Source: Hsuehochloa calcarea
Taxonomy: Eukaryota > Streptophyta > Magnoliopsida > Poales > Poaceae
DNA: 64,000 bases
Assembly: GCA_036346395.1 (NCBI GenBank)
Contig: CM070613.1
Span: forward strand, 22,314,818-22,378,817
Direction: 5' to 3'
Below, one piece after another: positions 54,392 through 64,000 of the stretch; the first letter of the stretch is position 1, and each line of letters starts with the position of its first letter. The notes beneath the pieces are model-generated. The model had not been told where the DNA came from. It worked only from the letters and a program-made list of their open reading frames with translations, and did not search any database. The position numbers were made by a program, and so were the translations under genes.

Positions 54392-55819
54392 TCACTCTTG
54401 AGGTGGAGTTTGAGGAGGTGGATTTTGAGGAGATGGATCACGACGGCGGTGACGTCCATAGCGAACAGGCAAAGAAGGTGCTACTGAAGAAGACGCTTGT
54501 GCTGCTAGCTCTAAAGCACTCACACTTTCGGTCAAAGCAGCCAATCGATTGTTGGTCTTAGTTTGAAACCTTCTCTGATCATTTTGAATCTCCAAAATAG
54601 CTGAATATATCTGAGATAAGGTGACATCATATTTAGCTACATTTTCTTGAACTTGAGGAGGTATTGCTGCAGGAACTGGACCCCCATCCCTTAGCTTATA
54701 TGGCTTGTGAACTCCTCGATGTCCTCCTCGAAGCTGAATCTTTGTCATAATAAGAACCATGATATAGGGAGCAAAATAAATTCTAATCCAATCATTCTTG
54801 GAAGATCCAATCTCTCTAATGATAAGATCAATTACATCAATCTTCCTTCCATTCATGATGTTCTCTATGATGTTCCATGCATGTCCTCGAATGACATCAA
54901 AATTTCCACTCTTGGAAACGAAGGTGTGATTGATAATGCGATTGATCAAGCTAGGCAAAGGGAGAAGACCTCCAATTTTCTTGGGCACAAAATTCACGTT
55001 CTCATCATAGAACTGACGCCATGCCTGGATTCTGAGTGCTCCTCTGTCATAGATCTTAGCTTGTGTTCCGGAGTATGTCCCTAGTGCTTGCTCAAAATCA
55101 GCTTTAGATGCTTGTAGACTTTAAGTTTCTGACATCCATATCAAGAGATCGAACTCTGGAGAAACATAAACAGTAGCATAGAACTGTCGAATTAAATCTT
55201 CATTGAAGTCACACTTTAATCCGACTATCTCTTCCAGACCGGCTTGTTGGAATAGATGGTAAACTCTAGCAAAACGATCAATCTTCTCCAAATGTGCCCA
55301 ATCTATATATCTCTGATCAGCAAATTGACGATGATGGCTATAAAGTTGAGCATAAACTTGCTGCTAGAATCTGGTGTGAAGCCTTGTGTCCGTTGAAATA
55401 ACTGTTTTTTCAAACTGATTCACATGACGAAGAATTGCATAATTGTCACTAGAAATTTGAGTTAGATCAACATCAGGCTCTTCGACCTTTGCCATTTCCT
55501 CATCCTCGTCTTCTTCCTCAAAATATTCCTCATCATTTTCTTCGTGATCATTTTCTTATTCTTCTTCACTTTCATTCTTTTGTACTTGCTTTGAGGATTT
55601 CCCTTTGTCTTGTGTTCTCATGGATAACAAGAAAGCATTTGTCTCGGGGTCACTGTCCTCCCTTGGAGTTCTCACAGAAGCGGTCTTTTGGGATGCTGCC
55701 TTTCAACTTGTTGTCCTTGGACGAGATGATCCAACACCTGAAGTTGGAGGATCATGTCTCTCTTCTGGATCTCCGTCTGGAGTGGCACTTTTTCGAAGAG
55801 AGGTTTTGGTTCTTGGCAT
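54392..55819 (-). pseudogene. Extra ORF of the SIRE-like element (env-position, plant transposon-protein type)
   Basis: A single frame of 476 codons runs from ATG (MPRTKTSLRKSATPDG) to TGA, with four internal stops near codons 39, 87, 155 and 228. It has an acidic run (EEYFEEEDEDEEMAKVEE), then FARVYHLFQQAGLEEIVGL, RQFYATVYVSPEFDLL, RIQAWRQFYDENVNFV and VIRGHAWNIIENIMNGRKID, and a Pro-rich tail. Its place between pol and the 3' LTR is where SIRE elements keep env-like or other extra ORFs. The segment resembles the 'putative plant transposon protein' family. No signal peptide or membrane helix is seen, so an envelope role is not supported. Confidence 0.65.
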
Positions 55820-56290
55820 GGTTGCTAAGATAAGATAAGAGCAATTAGGACAAGATGGAATAGAATTTGATGCAACATAGTATGATTTAATCAATTTTTC
55901 ACTGCTGGAGCGGTAGTACCGCTGTAGACATCTGGTATTACCAGAAATCAGTAATACCGATTATCACGTGCAGTATTATCGCACCCACAGATGTTCGTAG
56001 GGCAAATTCCTTGAATCTTGCTTCTAGCTAATGTTTGACATAAAAGAATCCATGAGATAGATATAATAAGTCATCAAACACTAGTTTGTACCAAAATGCC
56101 CAAAAGAAATTGACTATTTCATCCACATTTTGATCAAACCCTAGATTTGAGGTAGATGATAAAAGGATGAGAAAGAGAGTGATTCAAGGGCAAATACCTC
56201 AAGAGATGGAAGGGATATGACTTAGAGACTCAACCCCAATCAAAATCTTCAACAAAATCCACATTTCCGACAAATTTGAGTGGAGGTTTT

Positions 56291-58416
56291 TGTAATACCC
56301 GGTTTTGAGTCGGGAGTTGTAAAATAAGTCGGGTATGAAAAAGAGTGCAAATAAATAGAATTTTCTGATGGGGAAGGGGGGTTTTCGCATTTTTACGACA
56401 ACCTGGGCCGCAGGCCGCGGCCCAGGCGGCCCAAGAGGGGGAGGCCGGCCCAAGGGGGCCGGCCAAGGGGAGGGGGGAGGCGCCCCCAACCCTAGCCGCC
56501 TCCCCACTCCCTCCTCTTCCCCCCTAGAGCCGCCACCCCCATTCTCTTCCTCCCCGGTGTTTCTTGCTGCTCTTTGACGGCGTCTTGCTGCTGCGGAGAT
56601 CCCCGGCGTCGCCCCAAGCTTCCCCCCCCGAAGCCGTCTCCTTCCAACGGCGCCGCCGACCGTTCGCCGGCGATCTTGTGGCCGGTCTTGGAGAGGGAAG
56701 GGAGGAGAAGGGAGGGAGGTTCTTGGGAGGTGGATCCACGTCTCTCTGCAGATCTTCAAGGGTAACGAATGTTTTAGTGGTAGTTTGATTCGGTTTTGTT
56801 GATTAATGGTGGATTAGATCTAAATCGGGTTCTGTCCTGGAGATTCCAGAACGCATCCGTCTCCTTGCGCGGCCTGTTTCGACCCTTTGGAGGCCGAATC
56901 TCGGGTTGACCTCTTCTAGAGATATGTTCCTGGTTTCGTTAGCTTTCTTTTGGCACCGAGATCACGAATTTTCACCTAGTAGTTTAAAAGTTATGACTGT
57001 TTTACCACGTACTGCTCTGTCTGACAGAAATTCTGGGTATAGTCGGTTGCACATAGATTTTGATCTAGTTAGAGTCAGAACCAGGTCGGCCACCCAACTA
57101 GGTGTATGAAGATAATTTCATCATGTTTCCATGCTGATAAAGATCACTTTATTTGGTTCAGTGGTTTAAAAGTTAGAGCCTTTTCTTTAGGGCTGTTCTG
57201 AATTCTGGGCAGACTGCGGTTATAGTTTTTCATTGGATGGTTAGACCTCTGTTTTGGCCGAATTAGAGTTTACCATCAACTAGAGTTTTGTAGCCAGTTA
57301 CGTTAAGAGAAGTTGAGCACTGGTTTCAGGTCTTTTGGACTTACGGTTATTTATTGGTGAATTTTCTAGTAAAACTGCCAGTTTAGGGGTATTTGGAATG
57401 TTTGGGCGAATGGATCAAATTGAATCTTTTGTTTGGTTGGTTTGATTAGAGATTGTGGGAGGGCACGTGTAGCAATGTCTTGCTCGTTTGTCCTTATTTC
57501 GATTATTTTATATTGTAGGCGGTGAAGCGGTGAGTGGAGGGGTATCTCAGTTACCCCCCAACCCGTCGCAGCGCGGCAGGCAAGTACTTGTATGCTAATA
57601 TTGATACAATATGTGATGTGTGTGTACATGGTTATACTTGTTTTCATGTGTAGTTGAATGCCATGTGTATTTCTTTCCATTAATGCTTGATGTTCAAATT
57701 TACCATGAGATCACATCATGTCATGCATGAATTCATAATGACCACGAAAGTGGAGTTCTCGTGTAAGACCCATCAATTCCAGTATGGGCATCAGAAATCC
57801 CATCAATTCCAGAATGGGTACGTGTGTCCACCATTCCAATGTGGGCCACGTTGGACAGCCGTATGAAACGTTCTTCATACGGAAACTTTTAGTGAACACC
57901 GACGGGTGTTTCACTCGCTATACCGGTATATGCTGCAATATGTCCACTTCCTTCACTGCATCATTTCATTTCATCCATTCATAAGAATTGTTTCCAATAA
58001 ATGTTCAATCTGTGATAATGTATATGGTTCATTGGATGTTGATTGTTACTTACAAGTACTTGCTGAGTCTTTGGCTCATTCTTGCTTTGTTGTTTTATTT
58101 AGGTAAATGACAAGGAAGAACGGTTTCATGGAGGGTAGATCAACACGATGCACTCACTACTATAATTCAAAACATTTGAGAACTTACTATTGTCTTCTAT
58201 TTATACCCTGCGTTGAATTGTAATAAGCCAACATGGCCGTATTTACCTTATCTCCCTGAAATATTTATTTCCAATCCGTTGATTAAACTGTTGATGATTT
58301 CCTGTTCACGTATATCCTTGTGGTACGCCGATTCTAGTAATACTTATTGTTGTGAATTTCCTAAAGACTAGTGATTGTAGGTGACATCTTGACTTCCTTA
58401 TAGTCAGGGTGTTACA
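56291..58416 (+). mobile_element. Solo Gypsy LTR, TSD GTTTT
   Basis: TGTAATACCCGG to CAGGGTGTTACA, 2126 bp, with GTTTT at 56286-56290 and 58417-58421. It resembles the chromovirus LTR in plan: GC-rich leader, TATACCGGTATA at 57919-57930, then TTGCTGAGTC and TTTAGGT near the end. No internal region remains, which shows LTR-LTR recombination. Confidence 0.92.
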
Positions 58417-58421
58417 GTTTT

Positions 58422-58711
58422 TGTGGAGAAGAGAAGAGAGAGAGAGAGGGGCTCGGCGGTTCTTGAGACTGAATGGGGGCGGTTACACCGCATGGTGAAG
58501 GAGGGGCTAGGATAAGGTCCCAGTTGTAACTGCTACTGGAACCGCAAGCCATATGCGGTAAAACCGTTGTTGAGGCGTGGTATTATCGGGCTGCGGTAGT
58601 ACCAGCAGTAAATCGTGATATTACCGTTTTGCCTGACAAAGTAGAAACTGAATATGAAATGCAAATGATCCTTGTTTAAATCACTAAATTAAATATTTTT
58701 AGGATCATTAT
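58422..58711 (-). other. SIRE-like internal spacer piece
   Basis: Contains GA-rich sequence and CGGT-N3-ACCG words (CGGTTACACCG, CGGTAAAACCG) like those upstream of the extra ORF at 55907. Non-coding. Confidence 0.5.
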
Positions 58712-60773
58712 TGTAACACCTTGGCTATTCGGAAGCCAAGATGCTACCTAAAGATACAACATACCATCAAATTGCGGAATAAGGTTCAATATGCCTCTAA
58801 TCAGACAACAATACCATGGTAACGAGGTGAAAATAACCAATTCATCAATGGTGAATAATCAAGGAACTAATCATGGAACGACATGACATGAAGTCTAAAC
58901 ATTACTTAGTACAGTTCATCTCTCATCAAAGATTAACAAAGTTGAATCCATTAATGAAAATATAATGTAATGGACTGTGTGGAACATGCTGGTCTACTCC
59001 CTCCCATTAACATTATCATCAATAAGGTTCACCTAAATAAACACAGAAAAACAAGGGTGATTCGAAACTTAGCAAGTACAATACAAGATAAATCAAGCAT
59101 AGAGTGGACAAGCCAACTCAATTGAAGTATGAACAATTCTTGGAATACATACATGAATGAATGGAATGAATACATGAATGAATGGAATGAAAGGATGCAT
59201 TGAAGAAATGGACTGTTCAACAGCTTATACTGGTATAGCGAGTGACACACCCGTCGGTGCTCACTTAAGCCCGTACTTAAGAAAATCCGGGGATCCAATC
59301 ACCGTACGAAGAACGTTTCATATGGGTGTCCGAAATTGACCACATTGGAGTGGTGGACAACATTGCCCACATTGGAGTGGTGGGTCTTACGTGTCCATAC
59401 TGGAATTGATGGGACTTACAATTTTCCACTTCCGTGGTCAACATGAAACAAATACGTGAACAGAATGAACTTCATGCAATGAACTCTTATCACATCATAA
59501 TGAAGAAATATACATGGCATACGAACATGAATAGCAAGACTAACAATTCATCCACACACAATCATCACCATTCATTACGATAAGACAAGGTACTTGCCTT
59601 CCGCGCTGTGACGTGTTAGGATGCAAGGAAGGTGACTCTCCACTCACCGCTTCACCGCCTATACAAATATTTATTCGAAAAAAGGATAACAAGGTAAGAC
59701 AAACTACAAGTGTCCTACCATAACCCTCTAACTATTCAACACAATAAACGGGTTCAAACTGACAATCTAACTAATCAGCAGATTACAGCCCTACTGGGCA
59801 GTGGTACAATAAAAACTATACTTAAATATCTGTAAGTCGGAATAACTTGAAACCAGTGCTCAATGAATCATAACGAACCAGGCTATGAAACTCTAGTTGA
59901 CCGGGTTCTCCGATTCGACCAAAACAGTTGGCTAAACAGCCGTTGAAAACAACTGACAGACATGTGTCCAGATTATAGAACAGCAATAGATAAAATGGCA
60001 TAACTTTCATTCTACTGATCCAATGGAGGTGATCTTTATCAACCTGGAATCATGGTGATATTATCTTCAAAAACCGTTTTGGGTGATCGTCCTGGATCTG
60101 AATCTAACTAGATCAAAACCGAGGAACAAACCGACAGTCCCCAATTCTCAGACAGACAGAACAGCGCGTGGTTAAAACACCATAACTTTTGATTGCCAAC
60201 TCTAAAAATTGTGTTCTTTATCAACTTGTAAAGATTACGGAATTCTCCACAACATTCATTTTTGGTAGCCTTTCTGAATCGTCCTCTAAATAATTCATAA
60301 TGGCCAGACAAGCAAACTGCCAAATCCCATCAGCTCTCCCGAATAGTCGCACGAAAACGGCAATATCTCCTAAATCGTAACTCCAAATCAGATGATCTCG
60401 GTGCATAAAGAAAGCTAAGACCAAGGGCTACAACGTTCTAAGAGGTGGACAGATCAGAAAACGTACAGAATTTACCCAAATCTAACGAACAATTCTGGCG
60501 CAGGGGGAAGGAGAAAGTGGCGCACAGCAGGGAGGAGGGTGGTGGCTCCAAGTGGGGGAAAGGGGGAAGGGGGAAGGGGGTTTAGGGTTTTTTTGGGGGA
60601 AGGTCATCCCCCCTTTGGCCAGCCCCCTCTTGGGCCACATGGGACGTGGCCTAATGCCCAGGTTGTCGGGAATTCGCGGAAACCCCCTTGAGATCACTGA
60701 AAATTGTAATCCCTGTTTAACTCTTTCTCCCGAATACTCTCCTACCCGCTTGAATAAATTTCGGGGTATTAAA
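58712..60773 (-). mobile_element. Solo Gypsy LTR, TSD ATTAT
   Basis: On plus it starts TGTAACACCTTGG and ends GGGGTATTAAA, where the last CA has become AA. ATTAT flanks it at 58707-58711 and 60774-60778. It is 2062 bp and the same family as the fragment in the MULE. The palindrome is TATACTGGTATA at 59226-59237, one base off the consensus. Confidence 0.88.
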
Positions 60774-60912
60774 ATTATGCATGAGATAGATAAAAGAAAC
60801 TCCAACGAATATAGTTTTTAAGAAAGATTTTGAAATTATTTTCATAAATTCGTCAAGAAAACCAAATGAGAGCATAAAGACATGAGACATGAGTTTCAAG
60901 CAATATTTGAAT

Positions 60913-63069
60913 TGTAATACTCCGGAATGGAATTCGGTAAATAGAAAGAAGCTGGAGGGGGAAAAAGACAAATGCAAAAATTTCTAGTTCAGCGGGGGGT
61001 TTTCTGCCTTTCCTCGCCAACCTGGGCCGCGGGCCACGACCCTGAAGGCCCAAGAGGGAAGGGGGGAGCCAGCCAAAAGGGGGGGGGCGCCTCCCCCTCA
61101 AACCCTAGCCGCCACTCCTCCTCTCCCCACCTCCAAGCCGTCGGCCTCCCTTATAGATTGGCGCCTCCCCCACTGCTGCCCCTCCCTAGTGGTGGTGATC
61201 CTCCTCCCCCGACGTCGAGCGCTCTGGCTGATTCCTCCCGTTGCTGTCCCCGGGCGGCGTGTATCGCGTACGGAGGCCACCAAGTGGAGGAAGAGAGGAA
61301 GAAGAGGGTGAGGGGAAGGGAGATCGTCTTCTCCAAGCACCGTCATCACCTCCCTGCAGGTTTTCAAGGGTAACGAAGAGATTACATCGTTGTTTGATAC
61401 TTTTTGGAGGAAGGATTGATTGTTTGGAGTGAACCGACATGCTGTCATTCGATTTCCAATATAGATCCAGATTGTTGCACATCCGGTATCGACCTGTTAG
61501 AAGCCGATATGGAGGTTTTCCCCTCCTAGAGAATAGTAGCCCTGGTTTTTATCTTTCCATAGCTACCAAGATCACGAGATTCCGCCTTACGGTTTAGGAG
61601 TTATGAATTATTTTTTGCGTGCTGTTCTGTCTGTCCGACGAGAAGGAACTGTCTGTTTGTTCCTTAATTTTGACCTTGTTAATGTAATATTTAGAACCTC
61701 CACCCATTTAAGTTATTATAGGATTTTTAATAATATTTCTAGATTGATAAAGAACACCTCCATTGGATCTGTAGAGTGGAAGTTATGCCATGTTCTTTGC
61801 AGCTGATCGATTGTCTGGATAGATGTCTGTCATACGTTTTCAACTGCTGGTTAGCCGATTGTATTGGCAGATTTAGTGAATCTTGTCAACTAGAGTTTCA
61901 TAGCATAGTTCGTTAAGATTCATTGAAAACTAGTTTCACATCATTCTGAGTTACAGATATTTAATTATGATTTTTCTCGTACTGCTGCCCAGTAGAACTG
62001 TAAGCTGGCTGAATAGTTTGATTGTCAGTTTGAACCCATTGATTGTGTTGGATAGTTAGAGGGTTAGGGTAGGACACTTGTAGTTATGTCATACCTTGTT
62101 ATCCTTATTCCGAATATATGTTTGTGTAGGCGGTGAGGTGGTGAGTTGAGGAGCACTTTCGTTGCCTCCTAACACGTCACAGCGCGGAAGGCAAGTAACT
62201 TGTTTGATTCTATTGAATGTTGATGATTGAACGTGGATGTAATGCTAGACTTGCTAGTCATATTCATATGCTGAGTATTATTCTTCATTTTCATGTGATA
62301 AAAGTTCATTTCATGTCATCCATTCTATTCATGCCATGTTTTCGTTGTGACCACGGGAGTGGAAACCAAAAGACCCATCAATTTCAGTATGGGCATGTAA
62401 GTCCCACCACTCCAATGTGGGCAATCTTGGACACCCGTATAAAACATTCTTTATACGGTATTTGGGTCCCGGACTTTGTTAAGTACGGGCTTAAGTGAAC
62501 ACCGACGGGTGTATCACTCGTTATACCGGTATAAGCTGTTGAGCAGTCCATTCTTTCAATGCATCCATTCATTCGATTCACACTCATAAGTGTTCAGAGA
62601 TAAGTTCATAATTCTATTGAGATTGACTTGTTCATAACCTTGTATGTTCAATTGTTTACTGTACTTGCTGAGTTTCGACTCATTCTTGCTTTCTTTATTT
62701 CTTTAGGTGATCATTGATGATGACGCTGGGCGGGACTAGTCACACACACAATATTCATATTTTTCACCTTTCTTCCGTTTTAATATTAAGATTTGATTAT
62801 ATCTTTCATTCGTAGAATGTTGAACTGTAATAAATAATTTTGATGTGGTTGATAATTCTCCCGTTGCCATGGTTGCTTTAGTACTGTTTGTGGTCCTTGA
62901 TCACCCCCTTGTTGAATCGTTTGGATTCATCCTTTACTACTACCATTACTTTATGATAGTTCGACTTCTTTATGTCCTCATATGAGTTATATTTGAATTC
63001 TTCCGCTAGTTGATTACATGTTAGATCCTTTAGGTAACATTTTGGCTTCCGAATAGCTAGGGTGTTACA
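60913..63069 (+). mobile_element. Solo Gypsy LTR, TSD TGAAT
   Basis: TGTAATACTCCGG to GCTAGGGTGTTACA, 2157 bp, with TGAAT at 60908-60912 and 63070-63074. The last 30 bases mirror the first 30 of the neighbouring solo LTR in the opposite direction, so the two form a large inverted pair. TATACCGGTATA is at 62522-62533. Confidence 0.92.
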
Positions 63070-63073
63070 TGAA

Positions 63074-63935
63074 TAGTTTGTGATATTTAACTCATTTCTC
63101 AATTTTCAAAAGTGACTCTCATCTAATGGTTTGGTGAAGATATCAACTAATTGATCATCGATCCTTATGTGGCTAATTTTAATATTTCCTTTGCCCACAT
63201 GACCACTAAAGAAATAGTGACATATATCTATATGCTTGATTCTTGAGTGTTGGACCGGGTTATTTGCAATCTTAATGGAACTATCATTGTCACACAAAAG
63301 AGGTATATTTTCAAATTTTATTCCATAATCCATCAAAGTTTGCCTCATCCATAGCAATTGAGCACAACAACTTTCCGGAAACATATTCGGCTTTGGCGAT
63401 GGATAGGGCTATAAAATTTTGTTTCTTGGATGACCATGAAACTAAGGATCTTCCTAAGAATTGACAACTACCCAAGGTGCTTTTTCTACCCACTTTGCAA
63501 CCCGCATAATCAGAATCCGAATATCCAATTAAATTAAATTTTGCACTTTTGGGATACCACAAGCCAATGCTACATGAATACTTTAAATATCTTAAAATTC
63601 TGTTTATGGCCACCAAATGACACTCTTTTGGTGATGCTTCCAATCATGCACACATGCAAACATTAAATATGATATCGGGCCTAAATATGGTAAGATAAAG
63701 CAAACTACCAATCATAGATCTATAAAGCTTTAAATCTACTGGTTTACCTCGCTCATTAAGGTCGAGATGACCGTTGGTTGTCATGGGAGTTTTGACGGGC
63801 TTTGCATCTTCCATGCTAAATCTCTTGATCAAATCTTTTGCATACTTTATTTGGCTTACGAAGGTTCCATCCTTGAGTTGCTTCATTTGAAGTATAACGA
63901 AATAGGTAAGCTCACCGATCATTGATATTTCAAAT
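63074..63935 (-). pseudogene. RT end and RNase H of the SIRE-like Copia
   Basis: Reads EFEISMIGELTYFVILQMKQ at the right edge, then YRSMIGSLLYLTIFRPDI, RILRYLKYSCSIGLWYPKSA, GYSDSDYAGCKVGRKSTLGS, SWSSKKQNFIALSIAKAEYV, HSRIKHIDICHYFFSGHVGK and DIFTKPLDESHF. A TGA replaces a codon after DESHF, and the frame then goes on KLRNELNI. Two more breaks occur near 63640 and 63375. The RT active site is outside the window. Confidence 0.9.
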
Positions 63936-64000
63936 TCTCTAGAGGAGGTGCAGCCACCTCCCTCCCCTATTTATAGTGGAGGCTTAGACCTTCTAGAAGT
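63936..64000 (-). other. Start of another repeat with a TATA box
   Basis: Just upstream of the RT frame the sequence changes to GAGGTGCAGCCACCTCC and CCCTATTTATAGTGG. On minus the TATA-like CTATAAATAG is set in CCACTATAAATAGGGG, common in grass LTR promoters. It looks like one more LTR inserted in the SIRE-like element. The window ends here. Confidence 0.45.

Larger units (their letters stand above)
52240..63935 (-). mobile_element. SIRE/Maximus-like Copia element with three solo Gypsy LTRs inserted
   Basis: Right to left the element has the RT end and RNase H (63922-63106), a spacer, an extra ORF (55819-54392), the polypurine tract (53784-53796) and the 3' LTR. Spacer pieces (58422-58711, 60774-60912) are separated by solo LTRs with their own target duplications, so the sequence is continuous once they are set aside. 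The 5' half is beyond the window. Frames are interrupted, so the element is inactive. Confidence 0.85.

Noticed and set aside
54392..55819. Calling the extra ORF an envelope gene
   Set aside because: No signal peptide, membrane segment or coiled-coil fusion feature is visible; the position alone is not enough.
58712..63069. A single 4.3-kb foldback transposon with TGTAACACC inverted ends
   Set aside because: The outer flanks do not match each other, while each half has its own target duplication (ATTAT, TGAAT). Two independent solo LTRs explain it better.

Overview
The window is nuclear DNA from a grass (Poaceae). Two low-copy host genes sit in the first 15 kb and nested transposable elements fill the rest. 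The evidence for a grass is GT-AG introns, a GC-rich first-exon region, and element families typical of grass genomes: Tat and Tekay Ty3/Gypsy, SIRE/Maximus-like and Tork-like Ty1/Copia, MULEs, hAT and TRIM elements. I cannot name the species. I see no rRNA, tRNA, CRISPR or bacterial-type feature.

Host genes. Positions 94-2806 (+) hold the last seven exons of a beta-type phosphatidylinositol 4-kinase whose 5' part lies off the left edge. Positions 11048-14592 (+) hold a complete six-exon GDP-L-galactose phosphorylase (VTC2), the control enzyme of ascorbate synthesis. It has a TATA box at 10606-10613 and, in the 5' leader, a long ATG-less upstream frame (10643-10951) that matches the non-AUG uORF known to control this gene family. 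A long-inverted-repeat MITE lies just upstream of the promoter. A 39-residue PP2C-like terminal exon (27655-27774, -) is stranded between two large elements.

Transposon blocks. (1) 6868-9564 is a SIRE-type Copia 3' LTR with adjoining internal sequence (-). (2) 14951-27410 is a Tat-lineage Gypsy element (-) flanked by TATAG. It carries gag, protease, RT, two RNase H domains and integrase, plus an antisense extra gene on the + strand at about 15960-18478 and three families of tandem repeats. A truncated short-LTR Copia (25393-27102) sits inside its 5' LTR. (3) 27936-43860 is a Tork-like Copia (+). A miniature LTR element (TRIM, 30271-30798) and a Tekay-like chromovirus (30799-40774, +) split it, and an hAT MITE (28699-28940) lies in its 5' part. 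(4) About 46306-52230 is a MULE whose transposase is cut by a Gypsy LTR fragment and by a solo Copia LTR (48497-50400, target duplication CGGTT). It also has a second ORF with a GRF-type zinc finger. (5) About 52240 to past 63900 is a SIRE/Maximus-like Copia (-) with an extra ORF between pol and its 3' LTR. Three separate solo Gypsy LTRs interrupt it, each with a target duplication (GTTTT, ATTAT, TGAAT).

All retroelement coding regions are broken by stops or frameshifts. The most unusual signals are the spliced-looking antisense gene in the Tat element, two unexplained palindromes conserved across LTRs (CGGT-N3-ACCG in Copia LTRs, TATACCGGTATA in Gypsy LTRs), and the TRIM/Gypsy junction sharing one target duplication.
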